Source: Erwinia_E haradaeae_F (lineage in GTDB: Bacteria; Pseudomonadota; Gammaproteobacteria; Enterobacterales; Enterobacteriaceae). From it: a stretch of DNA of 64,000 bases. Of the stretch, positions 21,321 through 32,191 are shown one piece after another. Position 1 is the stretch's first letter; every line of letters starts with the position of its first letter. Position numbers and translations under genes: made by a program. The notes under the pieces are model-generated. The model had not been told where the DNA came from. It did no database searches and saw only the letters and a program-made list of their open reading frames with translations. The DNA is taken from positions 744,001-808,000 of the forward strand of contig NZ_LR217698.1 of NCBI RefSeq assembly GCF_900698855.1, written 5' to 3'.

Positions 21321-22331
21321 AACATTACTCCTAATAATATTATTAAGAATGTATAAATAAAAAAATTATGGTCTTTTTCACAAAGGTGTCAAGAAATTTT
21401 CAAACATTATTCGCAAGCAATCATGATTAAACTATTAATACATCATGTATTATCTCTAAAGAGATAATCTTTAATTGTGTAATCTCAAGCAATACTCTAA
21501 ACTCTTTGTAATAATATACAACTAATCATAATAATCCAACAATAACTTAGACCTTGTCCTTTAAATACGATCACTAATACTATATCTTATTAACCTAATA
21601 CCTATTTTAATAGCACTGAAAATTATATAACACATAAACGAATATCATATTTATATCACTATAAAATATTTTAATCTACAAAACTTCAATATGAACCGAA
21701 GTTATCTTACTTCTACCATCTCAATATAGAAATCTTCGATAATGAATTATATACATATTCAATCTCTGAAATAGATTATTTTTAATTTTACATCAATAAA
21801 AAAATCAATCCATATAATACATTATATTAATTACACAGTGAAACAATATGAACAAAATTTAATATTATAGTTATAATTTTATTAACAAAAAACTTATTAA
21901 GAAAAATTATAGACTGTAATTATCCATTACACTCATCTAAATATTTATTTTATAACATCAATCAAGACTAAGAAAAATTAATAAAAAAAACAAAATAAAC
22001 AGTATCGCAAAAAATTAAAATAAAGTATATGTTATTCAAAGATCTCAAAAATACAATTTTGCATGCTATAAAACTAACTGAACACGTATTGTCAATCACT
22101 AGTGAAATAAGAAATTCATAAACCTTTGGTGTGAATGCTATTATTAAAATATAAAATGCTCTTTCTCAGTTAAAATAATAACTCAAACATATAATATATT
22201 ATGTAACTTATACTTATCATCCACTATAATTAGATTTTCAATAAATACAAAAAATTTCTATCCATCTATTTAGAAGGTTTTTATTAATATAAACCCGTAA
22301 AATACAAAAAAAAACGAAATACAAGGATCTA
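21321..22331. other. Gap at the position of ribF, between rpsT and ileS
   Basis: About 1 kb between the divergent rpsT and ileS genes. E. coli has ribF (riboflavin kinase/FAD synthetase) here on the ileS strand. No open frame remains. A short segment at about 22243-22292 gives IQKISIHLFRRFLLI, which might be the eroded RibF C-terminus, but it is too weak to call as a feature. A 20-base inverted repeat is centred near 21458 (ATTATCTCT/AGAGATAAT). Confidence 0.5.
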
Positions 22332-25148
22332 ATGATTAACTATAAATCAACTCTTAATTTACCAAAAACAGATTTCCCTATGAAAGGAAATTTAGCAAAA
22401 CAAGAACCATTTATATTACAACGTTGGTATAATGATAAATTATATAACATGATTCGAAATGCTAAAGAAGGGAAAAAAACATTTTTTTTACACGATGGAC
22501 CTCCTTATGCAAATGGTAATATCCATATTGGCCATGCAGTAAATAAAATTTTAAAAGACATTATTATCAAATCTAAAAGCCTTTCGGGTTATAATGCTCC
22601 TTACATCCCAGGATGGGATTGTCACGGCCTACCAATTGAACAAGAAGTAGAAAAGAGTCTTTCTAAAACTAGGAGATCCATAAGTAAATCTGACTTCCGA
22701 GCTGCATGTCGACAATATGCCTCTCAACAGGTAGAACAACAGAAAACTGACTTTATTCGCCTCGGTATATTAGCAGACTGGGATAATCCGTATAAAACCA
22801 TGGACTTTCAGACGGAAGCCAATATCATTCGATCACTTGGAAAAATGATTCAAAAGGGTCATCTATATAAGGGTGCCAAGCCAGTACAATGGTGCTTAAA
22901 TTGTCGCTCTGCAATAGCAGAAGCAGAAGTAGAATACCTAAATAAAATTTCTCCATCTATTCAAGTTCTATTTGATGCTGTTGACAAAAAAAAAGTACAA
23001 CGTAAATTTAGTAATCTCGATACTATTGGCCCAATTTCGATAGTAATTTGGACTACTACCCCATGGACCATACCAGCTAATCGCGCTATATCACTACACC
23101 CAAAATTCAGTTATCAATTAGTGAGTACTGGCGAAAGAACTCTCATAATTGCTTCAGAAAGAGTGAATAGTTGTATGAGAAAAATTGGTATAATGAAGTG
23201 GAAAGTTTTAGGTGAAACCTCTGGATCAGAATTGGAAAAGTTAGAATTTCATCACCCTTTTCTTCCTCAAATTTCTCCTATCTTCCTAGGCGAACATGTA
23301 ACTCTAGACGATGGAACGGGTCTAGTACACACAGCGCCTGCTCATGGTGTAGATGACTACATTGTCAGTCAAAAATATGAGATTAAAGTCTCTAATTCCG
23401 TAGGACCAGATGGATGCTATATTCCATCAATTCACCCAAAGCTAGATGGTAAAAACGTATTTAAATCCAATCAGATTATTATTACACTTCTACGCGAAAA
23501 AAACGCACTTCTATACATAGATACAATAGATCACAGCTATCCTCACTGCTGGCGTCATAAGACGCCTATTATCTTTCGCTGTACCCCTCAATGGTTTCTT
23601 AGCATGGATAAGAAAAGACTCAGGGCACAATCCTTAAATCAGGCGCATAACGTAAGATGGATACCAGAATGGGGACAGGAACGAATTATATCTATGATCA
23701 CTAATCGTCCTGACTGGTGTATCTCGCGCCAACGAATATGGGGTGTTCCTCTAACGTTATTTGTCCATAAAGAGACTAATCAATTACATCCTCAGTCATT
23801 AGACATTATCGAGAAAGTCGCTAAATTAGTAGAAATAAATGGCGTACAAGCATGGTGGGATCTGAAACTGTCTGACTACATTACATTAAATTCAGAAGAC
23901 TATCTAAAAGTCTCTGATACTCTAGATGTTTGGTTCGATTCGGGATCAACTAGTTATTCAGTATTTAAATCACGAAATGAATTTAAAGACTATTTACCAG
24001 ATCTCTACTTAGAAGGCTCTGATCAATATCGCGGCTGGTTTATGTCATCTTTAATAATTTCTACAGCTATTACAGGTAAAGCTCCATATCGAGAAGTTTT
24101 GACTCATGGTTTTACTGTAGATGACAAAGGCTATAAGATGTCAAAATCTAGAGGTAATACAATTAGACCACAAGAGATTGTCAATAGACTAGGCGCCGAT
24201 GTGCTACGTTTGTGGACAGCATCAACAAATTATTCTGGAGAAATAGCTATTTCAAATCAGATACTAAAAAGCGCATCTGAAAGCTATCGTCGCATCCGTA
24301 ATACCGCACGTTTTTTATTATCTAATTTAATCGATTTTAATCCTGACACTGATAAAATAAAAGAAAAAAATATGGTCATAATAGACCGATGGGTTATAGG
24401 TCGCGCACTAACAGTTCAAAATGAAATAATTGCCTCCTACGAGGCATATCAATTCCATACAGTAGTACAACGATTAGTACAATTTTGCTCTATTGAAATG
24501 GGATCATGCTATCTCGATATTATTAAAGACCGCCAATATACCGCAAAAACTAAAAGCACTGCTCGTCAAAGCTGTCAAACAGCATTATGGTATATTGCCG
24601 AATCATTAGTTCGTTGGATGGCACCTATTATATCTTTTACTGCAGATGAGCTATGGGGATATTTACCTGGTAAACGAACAAAATATGTATTTACAGAAGA
24701 ATGGTTTACAGACTTATTTAGTTTAAATGATCAGGAATCTATGAATAATGAATACTGGGATACAATATTCAAAGTTCGCAGTGAAGTAAATAAAGCCATA
24801 GAACAAGCTCGTTTTGAGAAAAAAATTGGATCTGCACTAGAAACAAAGATTCTTTTATACACACATGAACCATTGACAAGCATGTTAACTCGTCTACGTG
24901 AAGAGCTTCGTTTTATTTTTCTTTCATCAAGCAGTGAAGTATTACATCTGGATGATGCTCCTCGCGACGCATATCAAAGCGATATGATTAAAGACTTGAA
25001 GGTAGTTGTACACAAAGCCAGTGGAAGAAAATGCCTACGATGTTGGCATCACACTCCTGATGTTGGCCTAAATTCCAAATATTTTGACCTTTGTGAACGT
25101 TGTATTACAAATATCAAGGGAGATGGTGAAGAGCGACAATTTGTATGA
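22332..25148 (+). CDS. ileS: Isoleucyl-tRNA synthetase
   Basis: Class I synthetase that charges tRNA-Ile and edits misactivated valine. At 938 residues it equals E. coli. Landmarks: HIGH at 65-68 in PPYANGNIHIGHA; the CP1 editing domain with TTTPWTIPANRAIS and HTAPAHGVDDY; CISRQRIWGVP; YLEGSDQYRGWF; KMSKS near 602 (GYKMSKSRGN); and the C-terminal zinc finger with CLRC and CERC. An AAGGA Shine-Dalgarno precedes ATG 22332 by about six bases. The stop overlaps the lspA start (ATGA), indicating translational coupling, as in enterobacteria. Confidence 0.99.
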   Translation: MINYKSTLNLPKTDFPMKGNLAKQEPFILQRWYNDKLYNMIRNAKEGKKTFFLHDGPPYANGNIHIGHAVNKILKDIIIKSKSLSGYNAPYIPGWDCHGLPIEQEVEKSLSKTRRSISKSDFRAACRQYASQQVEQQKTDFIRLGILADWDNPYKTMDFQTEANIIRSLGKMIQKGHLYKGAKPVQWCLNCRSAIAEAEVEYLNKISPSIQVLFDAVDKKKVQRKFSNLDTIGPISIVIWTTTPWTIPANRAISLHPKFSYQLVSTGERTLIIASERVNSCMRKIGIMKWKVLGETSGSELEKLEFHHPFLPQISPIFLGEHVTLDDGTGLVHTAPAHGVDDYIVSQKYEIKVSNSVGPDGCYIPSIHPKLDGKNVFKSNQIIITLLREKNALLYIDTIDHSYPHCWRHKTPIIFRCTPQWFLSMDKKRLRAQSLNQAHNVRWIPEWGQERIISMITNRPDWCISRQRIWGVPLTLFVHKETNQLHPQSLDIIEKVAKLVEINGVQAWWDLKLSDYITLNSEDYLKVSDTLDVWFDSGSTSYSVFKSRNEFKDYLPDLYLEGSDQYRGWFMSSLIISTAITGKAPYREVLTHGFTVDDKGYKMSKSRGNTIRPQEIVNRLGADVLRLWTASTNYSGEIAISNQILKSASESYRRIRNTARFLLSNLIDFNPDTDKIKEKNMVIIDRWVIGRALTVQNEIIASYEAYQFHTVVQRLVQFCSIEMGSCYLDIIKDRQYTAKTKSTARQSCQTALWYIAESLVRWMAPIISFTADELWGYLPGKRTKYVFTEEWFTDLFSLNDQESMNNEYWDTIFKVRSEVNKAIEQARFEKKIGSALETKILLYTHEPLTSMLTRLREELRFIFLSSSSEVLHLDDAPRDAYQSDMIKDLKVVVHKASGRKCLRCWHHTPDVGLNSKYFDLCERCITNIKGDGEERQFV

Positions 25149-25624
25149 TATCATTAAATCTGATCTACAGAAAAGTGAAATGGTTATATTTAATTGTAAC
25201 AATAAGTACCATTGATATAGCCAGTAAAAAATGGATTATGCAGCATTTAATGCTATATGAATTAAAACCTTTAGCCCCTTATATTAATTTTTTTTATACT
25301 CATAATTACGGTGTAGCATTTAGTTTTCTTTCACATATAACAAATTACTACCGCTGGTCTTTAGTTGGCATTACGATATCTATCGTAATTATTCTCTTAA
25401 TCAAACTTTATAGAACTAATATTAATTACAAAATAAATCAAATGGCCTATTCTTTGCTTATAGGTGGAGCATTAGGAAATCTTTATGATCGAGTGTGTTA
25501 TGGATATGTCGTAGATTTTATTGATTTTTATATTAGTAATTGGCATTTTGCTACATTTAATATTGCAGATACTTCGGTATGCATTGGTTCTATTTTTTTA
25601 TATTTAAGGAATAAATCAATTTAA
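25145..25624 (+). CDS. lspA: Lipoprotein signal peptidase (SPase II)
   Basis: Inner-membrane aspartyl protease that removes signal peptides from diacylated prolipoproteins. 159 residues (E. coli 164) with four hydrophobic membrane segments. Catalytic aspartates are D124 (VVDFIDFY) and D142 (NIADTSV), with the conserved N54 (NYGVAFS) and GGALGNLYDR. It starts inside the ileS stop (ATGA), so translation is coupled. The downstream fkpB of E. coli is missing. Its retention implies that at least some lipoproteins are still made. Confidence 0.98.
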   Translation: MISLNLIYRKVKWLYLIVTISTIDIASKKWIMQHLMLYELKPLAPYINFFYTHNYGVAFSFLSHITNYYRWSLVGITISIVIILLIKLYRTNINYKINQMAYSLLIGGALGNLYDRVCYGYVVDFIDFYISNWHFATFNIADTSVCIGSIFLYLRNKSI

Positions 25625-26576
25625 ATTGTAAACAATATAAAAAGTTTATTAAAAAATATAGTATTATCGTTATATAAAGCTAATCCATCTCTTATACAAG
25701 CACACAGTTCAATAACTTATATTAATCAATATCTCTTTTTAAAAATTTTACTACAATATCTAGCTATAACGCATCCATAGTTAGAAACTAAACTAATCTT
25801 ACCTTGCTATCTACTAATAAAAAATAATATGAAAATATCTTGTTTTTCTGAATATAAATATCAAACCATATCCTAAATCTCGTAGGATTTTCAAAAAATA
25901 TGAAGTAATCATGCGATTAATATAAAGTTGACCAAAACAGCTAAATACCTTGAATGAGCACTCTTCCGTACTTCCTTTTATCTTGACTTATTTACTTAAT
26001 AATTAAGCTAATGATAGTTATTAAATAATGAGATACAAAAACCTTTAATTGTAGTAAAAAATAAATTTTTATAAAAATAAGAATCATTAGTCATTTATCT
26101 GTTTTCTATGATTATTACAATCACTAATTATCATTAAAGATAAAAAATTTCTATAATTTATTGTTTATAGATTCGATATGTACCATTTTAATTAGAACTA
26201 AACTAAGACACCATTAAATTCTAACAAAAAATAAACAATTATAATATAATTGGTTATAGTAACAACATTAGTATGTTATACTACATCAAACTACAGAACA
26301 ATATTTTTAATTTAAAATAAAATAATGAAATGAATCTAATTTTACTAACTCCAATAAGTAAATTAATATGATTAAAATATAAAAAATCAATTTATAAACA
26401 TATTATTCACATTGAGATACAAGCACTATAAATATTTTTTCTTACAAATAGATCTGATGCCTTTTTAACATAATTCTATAGAACAGATAAGATCTACTAA
26501 CCATTATAGTTATAAAAAACGCTATTTCCTTTTACTAAATTAGTATAAAACCAATCTATTATCCTAGAAATTATTC
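25625..26576. other. Gap at the position of fkpB, between lspA and ispH
   Basis: About 950 bases where E. coli has the peptidyl-prolyl isomerase gene fkpB between lspA and ispH. All frames are closed and I could not align a remnant with confidence. Confidence 0.55.
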
Positions 26577-27530
26577 ATGAAAATATTATTAGCTAAACCA
26601 CGTGGTTTCTGTGCTGGTGTGAAACGTGCAATTAATATTGTAGAGCGTGTATTAGAAATATATGGAGCACCAGTCTTTGTGTACCATGAAATAGTTCATA
26701 ATCACTATGTAGTTAATAATCTTAAAGATCGTGGAGTAGTTTTTGTTGAAAACATAAATCAAGTTCCAGAAAAATCCATTCTTATCTTCTCTGCTCATGG
26801 TGTATCCAGGAAAATACGTCAACAAGCTAAAGAGAGAGGTTTAAAAAAACTTTTTGATGCAACTTGCCCATTAGTTACAAAAGTTCATATAGAAGTAACT
26901 CGCGCTAGCTGCTCAGAAACCGAAACTATTCTAATTGGCCATTCTGGTCATCCAGAAGTCGAAGGAACTATGGGTCAGTATGAGAACCCAAATGGTGACA
27001 TATATCTAATTGAAAAACAAGAAGACGTGTTTTTACTCAAAGTGAAAAACGAAAATAAATTGTTTTTTATAACACAAACTACCCTATCCATTCATAATAG
27101 CCAACCTATTATTCATACGCTCCGCTCTCGTTTTCCTGCAATAAAAAGCTCGCCTAACAGTAATATTTGTTATGCTACAAGTAATCGTCAGAAAGCAGTC
27201 AGGACTTTAGCATATAAAAGCGATCTTGTTCTGGTGGTTGGATCTAAAAACTCCTCTAATTCTAATCGATTAGTCGAAGAAGCTAAATCCATAGGAACGA
27301 ACTCATATCTCATTGCCTCTGAAGCAGATATTGATGAAAAATGGATAAAAAACACTCACCATATTGGAGTAACAGCTGGAGCATCTGCACCAGACATTCT
27401 AGTGCAACAAGTTATTCACAAACTGTCCAAACTCGGAGGAGTATATCCTACAGAACTAAGAGGATGTGAAGAAAACGTGATATTTAAAATTCCAAAAGAA
27501 CTCCGTATTTTTACTCACGTTTGTGAATAA
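26577..27530 (+). CDS. ispH: 4-hydroxy-3-methylbut-2-enyl diphosphate reductase
   Basis: The last enzyme of the MEP isoprenoid pathway, a [4Fe-4S] protein making IPP and DMAPP. 317 residues (E. coli 316). The three cluster cysteines are present: C12 in GFCAGVKRA, one in FDATCPLV (near 96), and one in NICYATSNRQ (near 197). The conserved HEIVHN, SAHGV and GHSGHPEVEGT substrate histidines are also there, as is TAGASAPDILV. It follows ileS-lspA on the same strand but is 950 bases away, so it probably has its own promoter. Confidence 0.98.
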   Translation: MKILLAKPRGFCAGVKRAINIVERVLEIYGAPVFVYHEIVHNHYVVNNLKDRGVVFVENINQVPEKSILIFSAHGVSRKIRQQAKERGLKKLFDATCPLVTKVHIEVTRASCSETETILIGHSGHPEVEGTMGQYENPNGDIYLIEKQEDVFLLKVKNENKLFFITQTTLSIHNSQPIIHTLRSRFPAIKSSPNSNICYATSNRQKAVRTLAYKSDLVLVVGSKNSSNSNRLVEEAKSIGTNSYLIASEADIDEKWIKNTHHIGVTAGASAPDILVQQVIHKLSKLGGVYPTELRGCEENVIFKIPKELRIFTHVCE

Positions 27531-27968
27531 TCACAAAATAAATTATGAATTTATGAAATATCAGCTATCTCTAACAAAGAGATAATTGTTACAAATAAAA
27601 AAATAAATAATATCTTTAAAAATTAATTACAATAACGTAGATTCATTGAATCTATCCAGAAAAATATCTCTCGATTTATTGAAAATCACTAATCTAGATA
27701 ATACTATTATTTTAAATTCAGGTTAACTGACTAACGATTCATTCCCAATATATCATATAAAATCCAGTCAGAGCTCTAATTCAACAAATTTTTAAAAAAT
27801 AGACAGTCTATAAATTTAAATCAACATCATTATATGATCCATAAATTCTCATTTATAGTACTTTACTATATTAGCTTACAGATAACTACCTTTTATGCAT
27901 GAGGTAATTTCTATAATCATCTACCCTAATACTTAAACCGTCTATATCTGAAAATATAGATTACAATT
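27531..27968. other. Gap between convergent ispH and corA
   Basis: AT-rich, no gene. Two small hairpins could end the flanking transcripts: TATCTCT/AGAGATA (27566-27584), just after ispH, and TCTATAT/ATATAGA (27941-27960), just after corA. Neither has a clear T-run. Confidence 0.5.
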
Positions 27969-28928
27969 CTACAACCAATTTTTTCGTTTAAAATAAGCAT
28001 AGGGCGCGAGTCCTGCAAGTATCATGACTATAATGGCTAAAGGGTACCCTAGAGACCATTTCAACTCCGGCATAAACATAAAATTCATCCCATAACTAGA
28101 AGCCACAAGAGTAGGAGGCAAAAAAATTACTGATACAACTGAAAAAATTTTAATAATACGACTTTGCTCAATATTTATAAATCCCATAGCTGCTTGCATT
28201 AAAAAATTTACCTTCTGGAATAATGACTCTGTATGTGGTAAAAGAGATTCAATATCACGTAAAATCTCACGTGCTTGCTCTAGCTGATTACTAGGTAGAC
28301 GAGCTTTTCTTACTAAAAAATTCAAAGCTCTTTGGGTATCCATCAGACAAAGACGAACCTTCCAACCAACATCTTCCTGACCTGCTAGCGCAGATAAAGC
28401 TTCATCAAATTCATCGCATTGCTTTCCACCCATAATTATTCTGCTAAATTTTTCTAAGTTACTCGATATATTTTCAATCTCATCTGCTAGTTGTTCAATT
28501 TTAGTTTCAAATAAATCTAGTAATAATTCATAAGCATTACCATCAATTAAAGTTTGATTACGCGCTCGCATACGATATAGGCGAAATGCTGGTAATTCAC
28601 GTTCACGCAAAGTATAAAGACGACCATCTCGAATTGTAAATGCTACTGTTGAATTACCGGCATGATCATCCATGTCTGCATAAAAGAAAAATGAATGTAC
28701 ATGCAACCCATCTTTATCCTCAAAAAAACGTGCTGATGCTTCAATATCTTCTAATTCAGGCCGAGTAGCTAAGACTTGTCCTAAAACGCTTTGCACATGT
28801 GCCCGTTGAATCTCTTCTGGTTCAATTAGATCAACCCAAATTGACTCACTTAAATTGTCGTTAGAACTAGGATTCTCCAATTCCAATCGGCTTAGACGAT
28901 TGTTTTTTAGTCTAAATGCATTCAGCAT
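27969..28928 (-). CDS. corA: Magnesium/cobalt transporter CorA
   Basis: Homopentameric inner-membrane channel for Mg2+ uptake. 319 residues from ATG 28928 (E. coli 316), aligning with MLSAFQLENNRLTRLE. An ATG two codons upstream (28934) is the alternative. The long cytoplasmic funnel is highly conserved (LATRPELEDIEASARFFED, HAGNSTVAFTIRDGRL, VRLCLMDTQRALNFLVRKAR). Two C-terminal membrane helices follow, the first ending in the signature YGMN selectivity motif and the second in the FKRKNWL tail. It stands alone between empty gaps. Confidence 0.97.
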   Translation of the reverse strand: MLNAFRLKNNRLSRLELENPSSNDNLSESIWVDLIEPEEIQRAHVQSVLGQVLATRPELEDIEASARFFEDKDGLHVHSFFFYADMDDHAGNSTVAFTIRDGRLYTLRERELPAFRLYRMRARNQTLIDGNAYELLLDLFETKIEQLADEIENISSNLEKFSRIIMGGKQCDEFDEALSALAGQEDVGWKVRLCLMDTQRALNFLVRKARLPSNQLEQAREILRDIESLLPHTESLFQKVNFLMQAAMGFINIEQSRIIKIFSVVSVIFLPPTLVASSYGMNFMFMPELKWSLGYPLAIIVMILAGLAPYAYFKRKNWL

Positions 28929-30174
28929 ATACATATCTCATGGTTAACATAATAACATTCAATATGGTCTTATAGAATTAGTTCATAAAGTAAATAAAAA
29001 ATTTATACACATAAATCGTACAACTATAAATCATTAATGATAAAGTGTTATATACCTAATTTTTCAATTATTATTATATGCGGTCCTTATAAAATACTCT
29101 ATTTATTAGTATAACCACTACCCCTCTTTGTCTGATTCTACATGATATTTTTGATATATACTGATTATGCCTAATCTATTAATTTAAAATTATACATTAT
29201 TTAGCAAACGCACAAAATCAAGTATTGTTATATAAATTTTTAAACACTAATGAATTAAGATTTTCGTCGTAAAGGCTTATACAAATTCTCTGTTTATCTT
29301 ACTCTAATGATTTTTCTATTATATTGTTACGACCTATATAGATTAAATACAGAAAATATGTAGTATTTAAAATACTTCTATCTTGAAATAAATATAAAAT
29401 TTTATAGATCGTCTCACATGCTACTCTTTCATTCTGATCTAAAATACTCCATGCTAAAATTATCTAACTTAGACACAATTCAAGTGATATACTTAAAAAA
29501 ATCATCTTAGATATTAACCATCTCCATATATCTCAATATTTTGTTATCAATATGTTAATAAAGATTATAGATATATAAAAAATATATTAGACTATATCAG
29601 TCTAAAACATAAATCTATATGCAAATAGAAACAATCATATAATTATGGTTCAAAAAATCCGATATAGAAAAAATCTATAAGCTGGATTATTATTAGGCTT
29701 ATTGTTTCATAAACATTTTATTAAATCTTCATTTAAAAAATATCTGACTTGCTAGATTTGACAATGCTAAAGTCTTATCAATTTTAATACAGTATTTTTC
29801 AGAACATGATCGATAAAGTACTATTATCTAATACCGAAAGTATATCTGTAAAAATTCATCTGATTATTGTAAATTTCTTTCGGTAAAATTAAATATACTA
29901 TCTGTTAATATATTTATATCTCTATCCAGAATCTATAAATAATTAAAAATTAAATATAATATCCTCATAAATACTTTATTTTTTTATTCAACTATAGAAT
30001 AACACACTTGTAAGTTTTCTAGTACGTTGTAAACTTTAGTTATCAACTAGGACAAAACTTAAACATTATATATATTTATGGAGGGCTATAAAACAGCTGA
30101 ATAATATAGTAAATGGTTTTACCAAAGACACAACTTAAAGTCCATGTTTGATATGCATAATAACGAGAAAAAAA
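28929..30174. other. Gene-free gap between divergent corA and ompA
   Basis: About 1.25 kb, AT-rich, no gene or remnant recognised. The ompA leader and promoter must lie near its right end. Confidence 0.6.
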
Positions 30175-31236
30175 ATGAACAAAACAGCTATCGCAATTAC
30201 AGCAGCGCTTGCTAGTTTTACTACAACAGCGCAATCCAATACTCAAGATGATACTTGGTATATTGGTGGACAATTTGGCTGGTCTCAGTACCATGACACA
30301 AAATATTATGGTAATCATTACCTTGATAATGACGGTCCCACCCACAAGAACCAATTAAGCTCTAACGCATTCTTTGGTTATCAAGCTAATCAATATCTTG
30401 GATTTGACTTGGGCTACAACTGGTTAGGACGCATGCCTTATAAAGGAACAAAAACGCACGGTGCTTTTAAAGCACAAGGAGTGCAGCTGGCAACTAAATT
30501 AAGCTACCCTCTGACCCATAATTTTAATATATATACCCGATTAGGAAGTATGGTTTGGCATACTGAAACCAAACAAAAACAATTAGAAAAAGAACAAAAA
30601 AGAACAAATTATACTGGTGTGTCACCGGTAGCAACACTAGGAATAGAATACACTCTAACTCCAAATTGGACTACACATCTCGATTATCAATGGATTAATA
30701 ATATCGGAGATGCATCAACTGTAGGTACTCGTCCTGATAATAACCAGCTAAATATTGGTCTCTCCTATCATTTTGGTCAAGATGTATCATCTTTAATGCA
30801 CATTTTCACATCACCTCTAACTAAGGAAACTAATCATTATACACTAAAATCTGATGTATTGTTTGATTTTGATCAAACAGATTTAAAAAAAGAAGGAAGG
30901 CACACTCTTAATCAAGTATGTACTCAACTACAAAGTATGGACCCTCAACACCGCTCTATAAAATTAGTAGGTTATTCAGATTCTATTGGTTCTGAAGAAT
31001 ATAATCAAAAACTATCTGAAAAACGCACCCAATCTGTAGTAGATTACCTTGTGTCTCAAGGTGTTCCTTCTGATCAAATTTATTCACATGGAGCAGGCAA
31101 AACCAACCCCATCTCTATGAATACTTGTGAAAATATAGAAAAACGAGAAGAACTGATAGCCTGTTTAGCACCAGATCGTCGCGTAGAAATTGAAGTACAA
31201 GGTCTTCAATCTATTGAAGACCATGATTTGGATTAA
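30175..31236 (+). CDS. ompA: Outer membrane protein A
   Basis: An eight-stranded outer-membrane beta-barrel with a periplasmic peptidoglycan-binding domain. A signal peptide (about residues 1-21, MNKTAIAITAALA then AQS) precedes the barrel (GWSQYHDT, GYNWLGRMPYKG, GVQLATKLSYP, IYTRLGSMVW, LDYQWINNIGD). The C-terminal OmpA-like domain is intact: SDVLFDFDQ, GYSDSIGSEEYNQKLSEKR, the disulphide pair in NTCENIEKREELIACL, and APDRRVEIEV. The start is ATG 30175, matching the family signal peptide; an upstream in-frame ATG at 30148 adds nine unaligned residues. The Ala-Pro-rich linker of E. coli OmpA is absent, replaced by a short ordinary sequence. A strong hairpin follows the stop. Confidence 0.98.
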   Translation: MNKTAIAITAALASFTTTAQSNTQDDTWYIGGQFGWSQYHDTKYYGNHYLDNDGPTHKNQLSSNAFFGYQANQYLGFDLGYNWLGRMPYKGTKTHGAFKAQGVQLATKLSYPLTHNFNIYTRLGSMVWHTETKQKQLEKEQKRTNYTGVSPVATLGIEYTLTPNWTTHLDYQWINNIGDASTVGTRPDNNQLNIGLSYHFGQDVSSLMHIFTSPLTKETNHYTLKSDVLFDFDQTDLKKEGRHTLNQVCTQLQSMDPQHRSIKLVGYSDSIGSEEYNQKLSEKRTQSVVDYLVSQGVPSDQIYSHGAGKTNPISMNTCENIEKREELIACLAPDRRVEIEVQGLQSIEDHDLD

Positions 31237-31241
31237 CCCTC

Positions 31242-31283
31242 AATGATCTATAAGACCCCATCATTGGGGTTTTATAGATCATT
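31242..31283 (+). terminator. ompA terminator hairpin
   Basis: Five bases after the ompA stop an 18-bp stem (left arm AATGATCTATAAGACCCC, right arm GGGGTTTTATAGATCATT, one G-U pair) encloses the 6-base loop ATCATT. It is the strongest hairpin in the window and its base is GC-rich. It ends ompA transcription and may also stabilise the mRNA 3' end. No long T-run follows the complete stem. Confidence 0.85.
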
Positions 31284-32191
31284 TAGCATTTGATTCGTAT
31301 AAATATTTTTGATAGTATTTATCTTTAATTCAGAATAAGATATTGTCTATTTATACAAATATAAATATCATTAATTATTTTTCAAAACAAAAGAATGAAT
31401 ACTTAAGAAAATTTTTATTTTAAAAAATAATAATAAGTATTGAATCTAATTTAGATAGAACTTCCCTCTCAAAAAGAAAAAATGTAAAATTATTACCATA
31501 TATCCATCCTAATCATTTGAATCAATTACTCTAGTATATAAACTTATAAACTATAAATATTTAATATTATTAGTTAATAATAATTTATTGAATTCTCATT
31601 AATTCACATGCATGTAATAAATAAATCAATCTCATTAATAAAAATTTCTTAAAAAGAGCCACCTTTCTCTGAAAAATCAAAGAAAAACTCTTTGTTATAC
31701 ACGAAAAATCTACTAAAAATGAATCTGAGTCACCATAATCAATACCTATATTCTTGGATAAGAAAATCTACTTATACTGAAATTGATTTAATATCAATCC
31801 TTGATATTACATTTTGCTTTCTCTAAACACACAGTGTTTTACTATATTTTATTTAAAAAGTTACAATAACATCCTTAAATATTTTATTATATAACCTACG
31901 TTACATATTATGCCCTTTCGATTACTATATTATAGTATATATTACTTTTAATAAGGAATCTGCAATTACTTTTCTACATTAAAAGGAACTATATTCAATT
32001 AAAGAAGCTGCTCTAAACTGATTAAAACACGAAGAGATATGATACAGTAGTATATTTATAATATTAACATATTTTTACAATACTTGTTTAAAAAGAGTAT
32101 AGTTCTAGCACTTTGGTTATACAATTCATCTTGTAAAAAATAACAGGATGTATCTAAAGTTAACCACATAAATTATTTTTGAGGTCACATA
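31284..32191. other. Gene-free gap between ompA and tig
   Basis: About 0.9 kb of AT-rich DNA without a recognisable gene. The tig ribosome binding site GAGGT lies at its end. Confidence 0.6.

Noticed and set aside
25625..26576. fkpB remnant before ispH
   Set aside because: The last codons before ispH give a weak ILEI match to EVLEI and nothing consistent upstream; not better than chance.
30076..30354. 92-residue open frame antisense to the ompA start
   Set aside because: It is an overlap of the strongly conserved ompA coding sequence in another frame.
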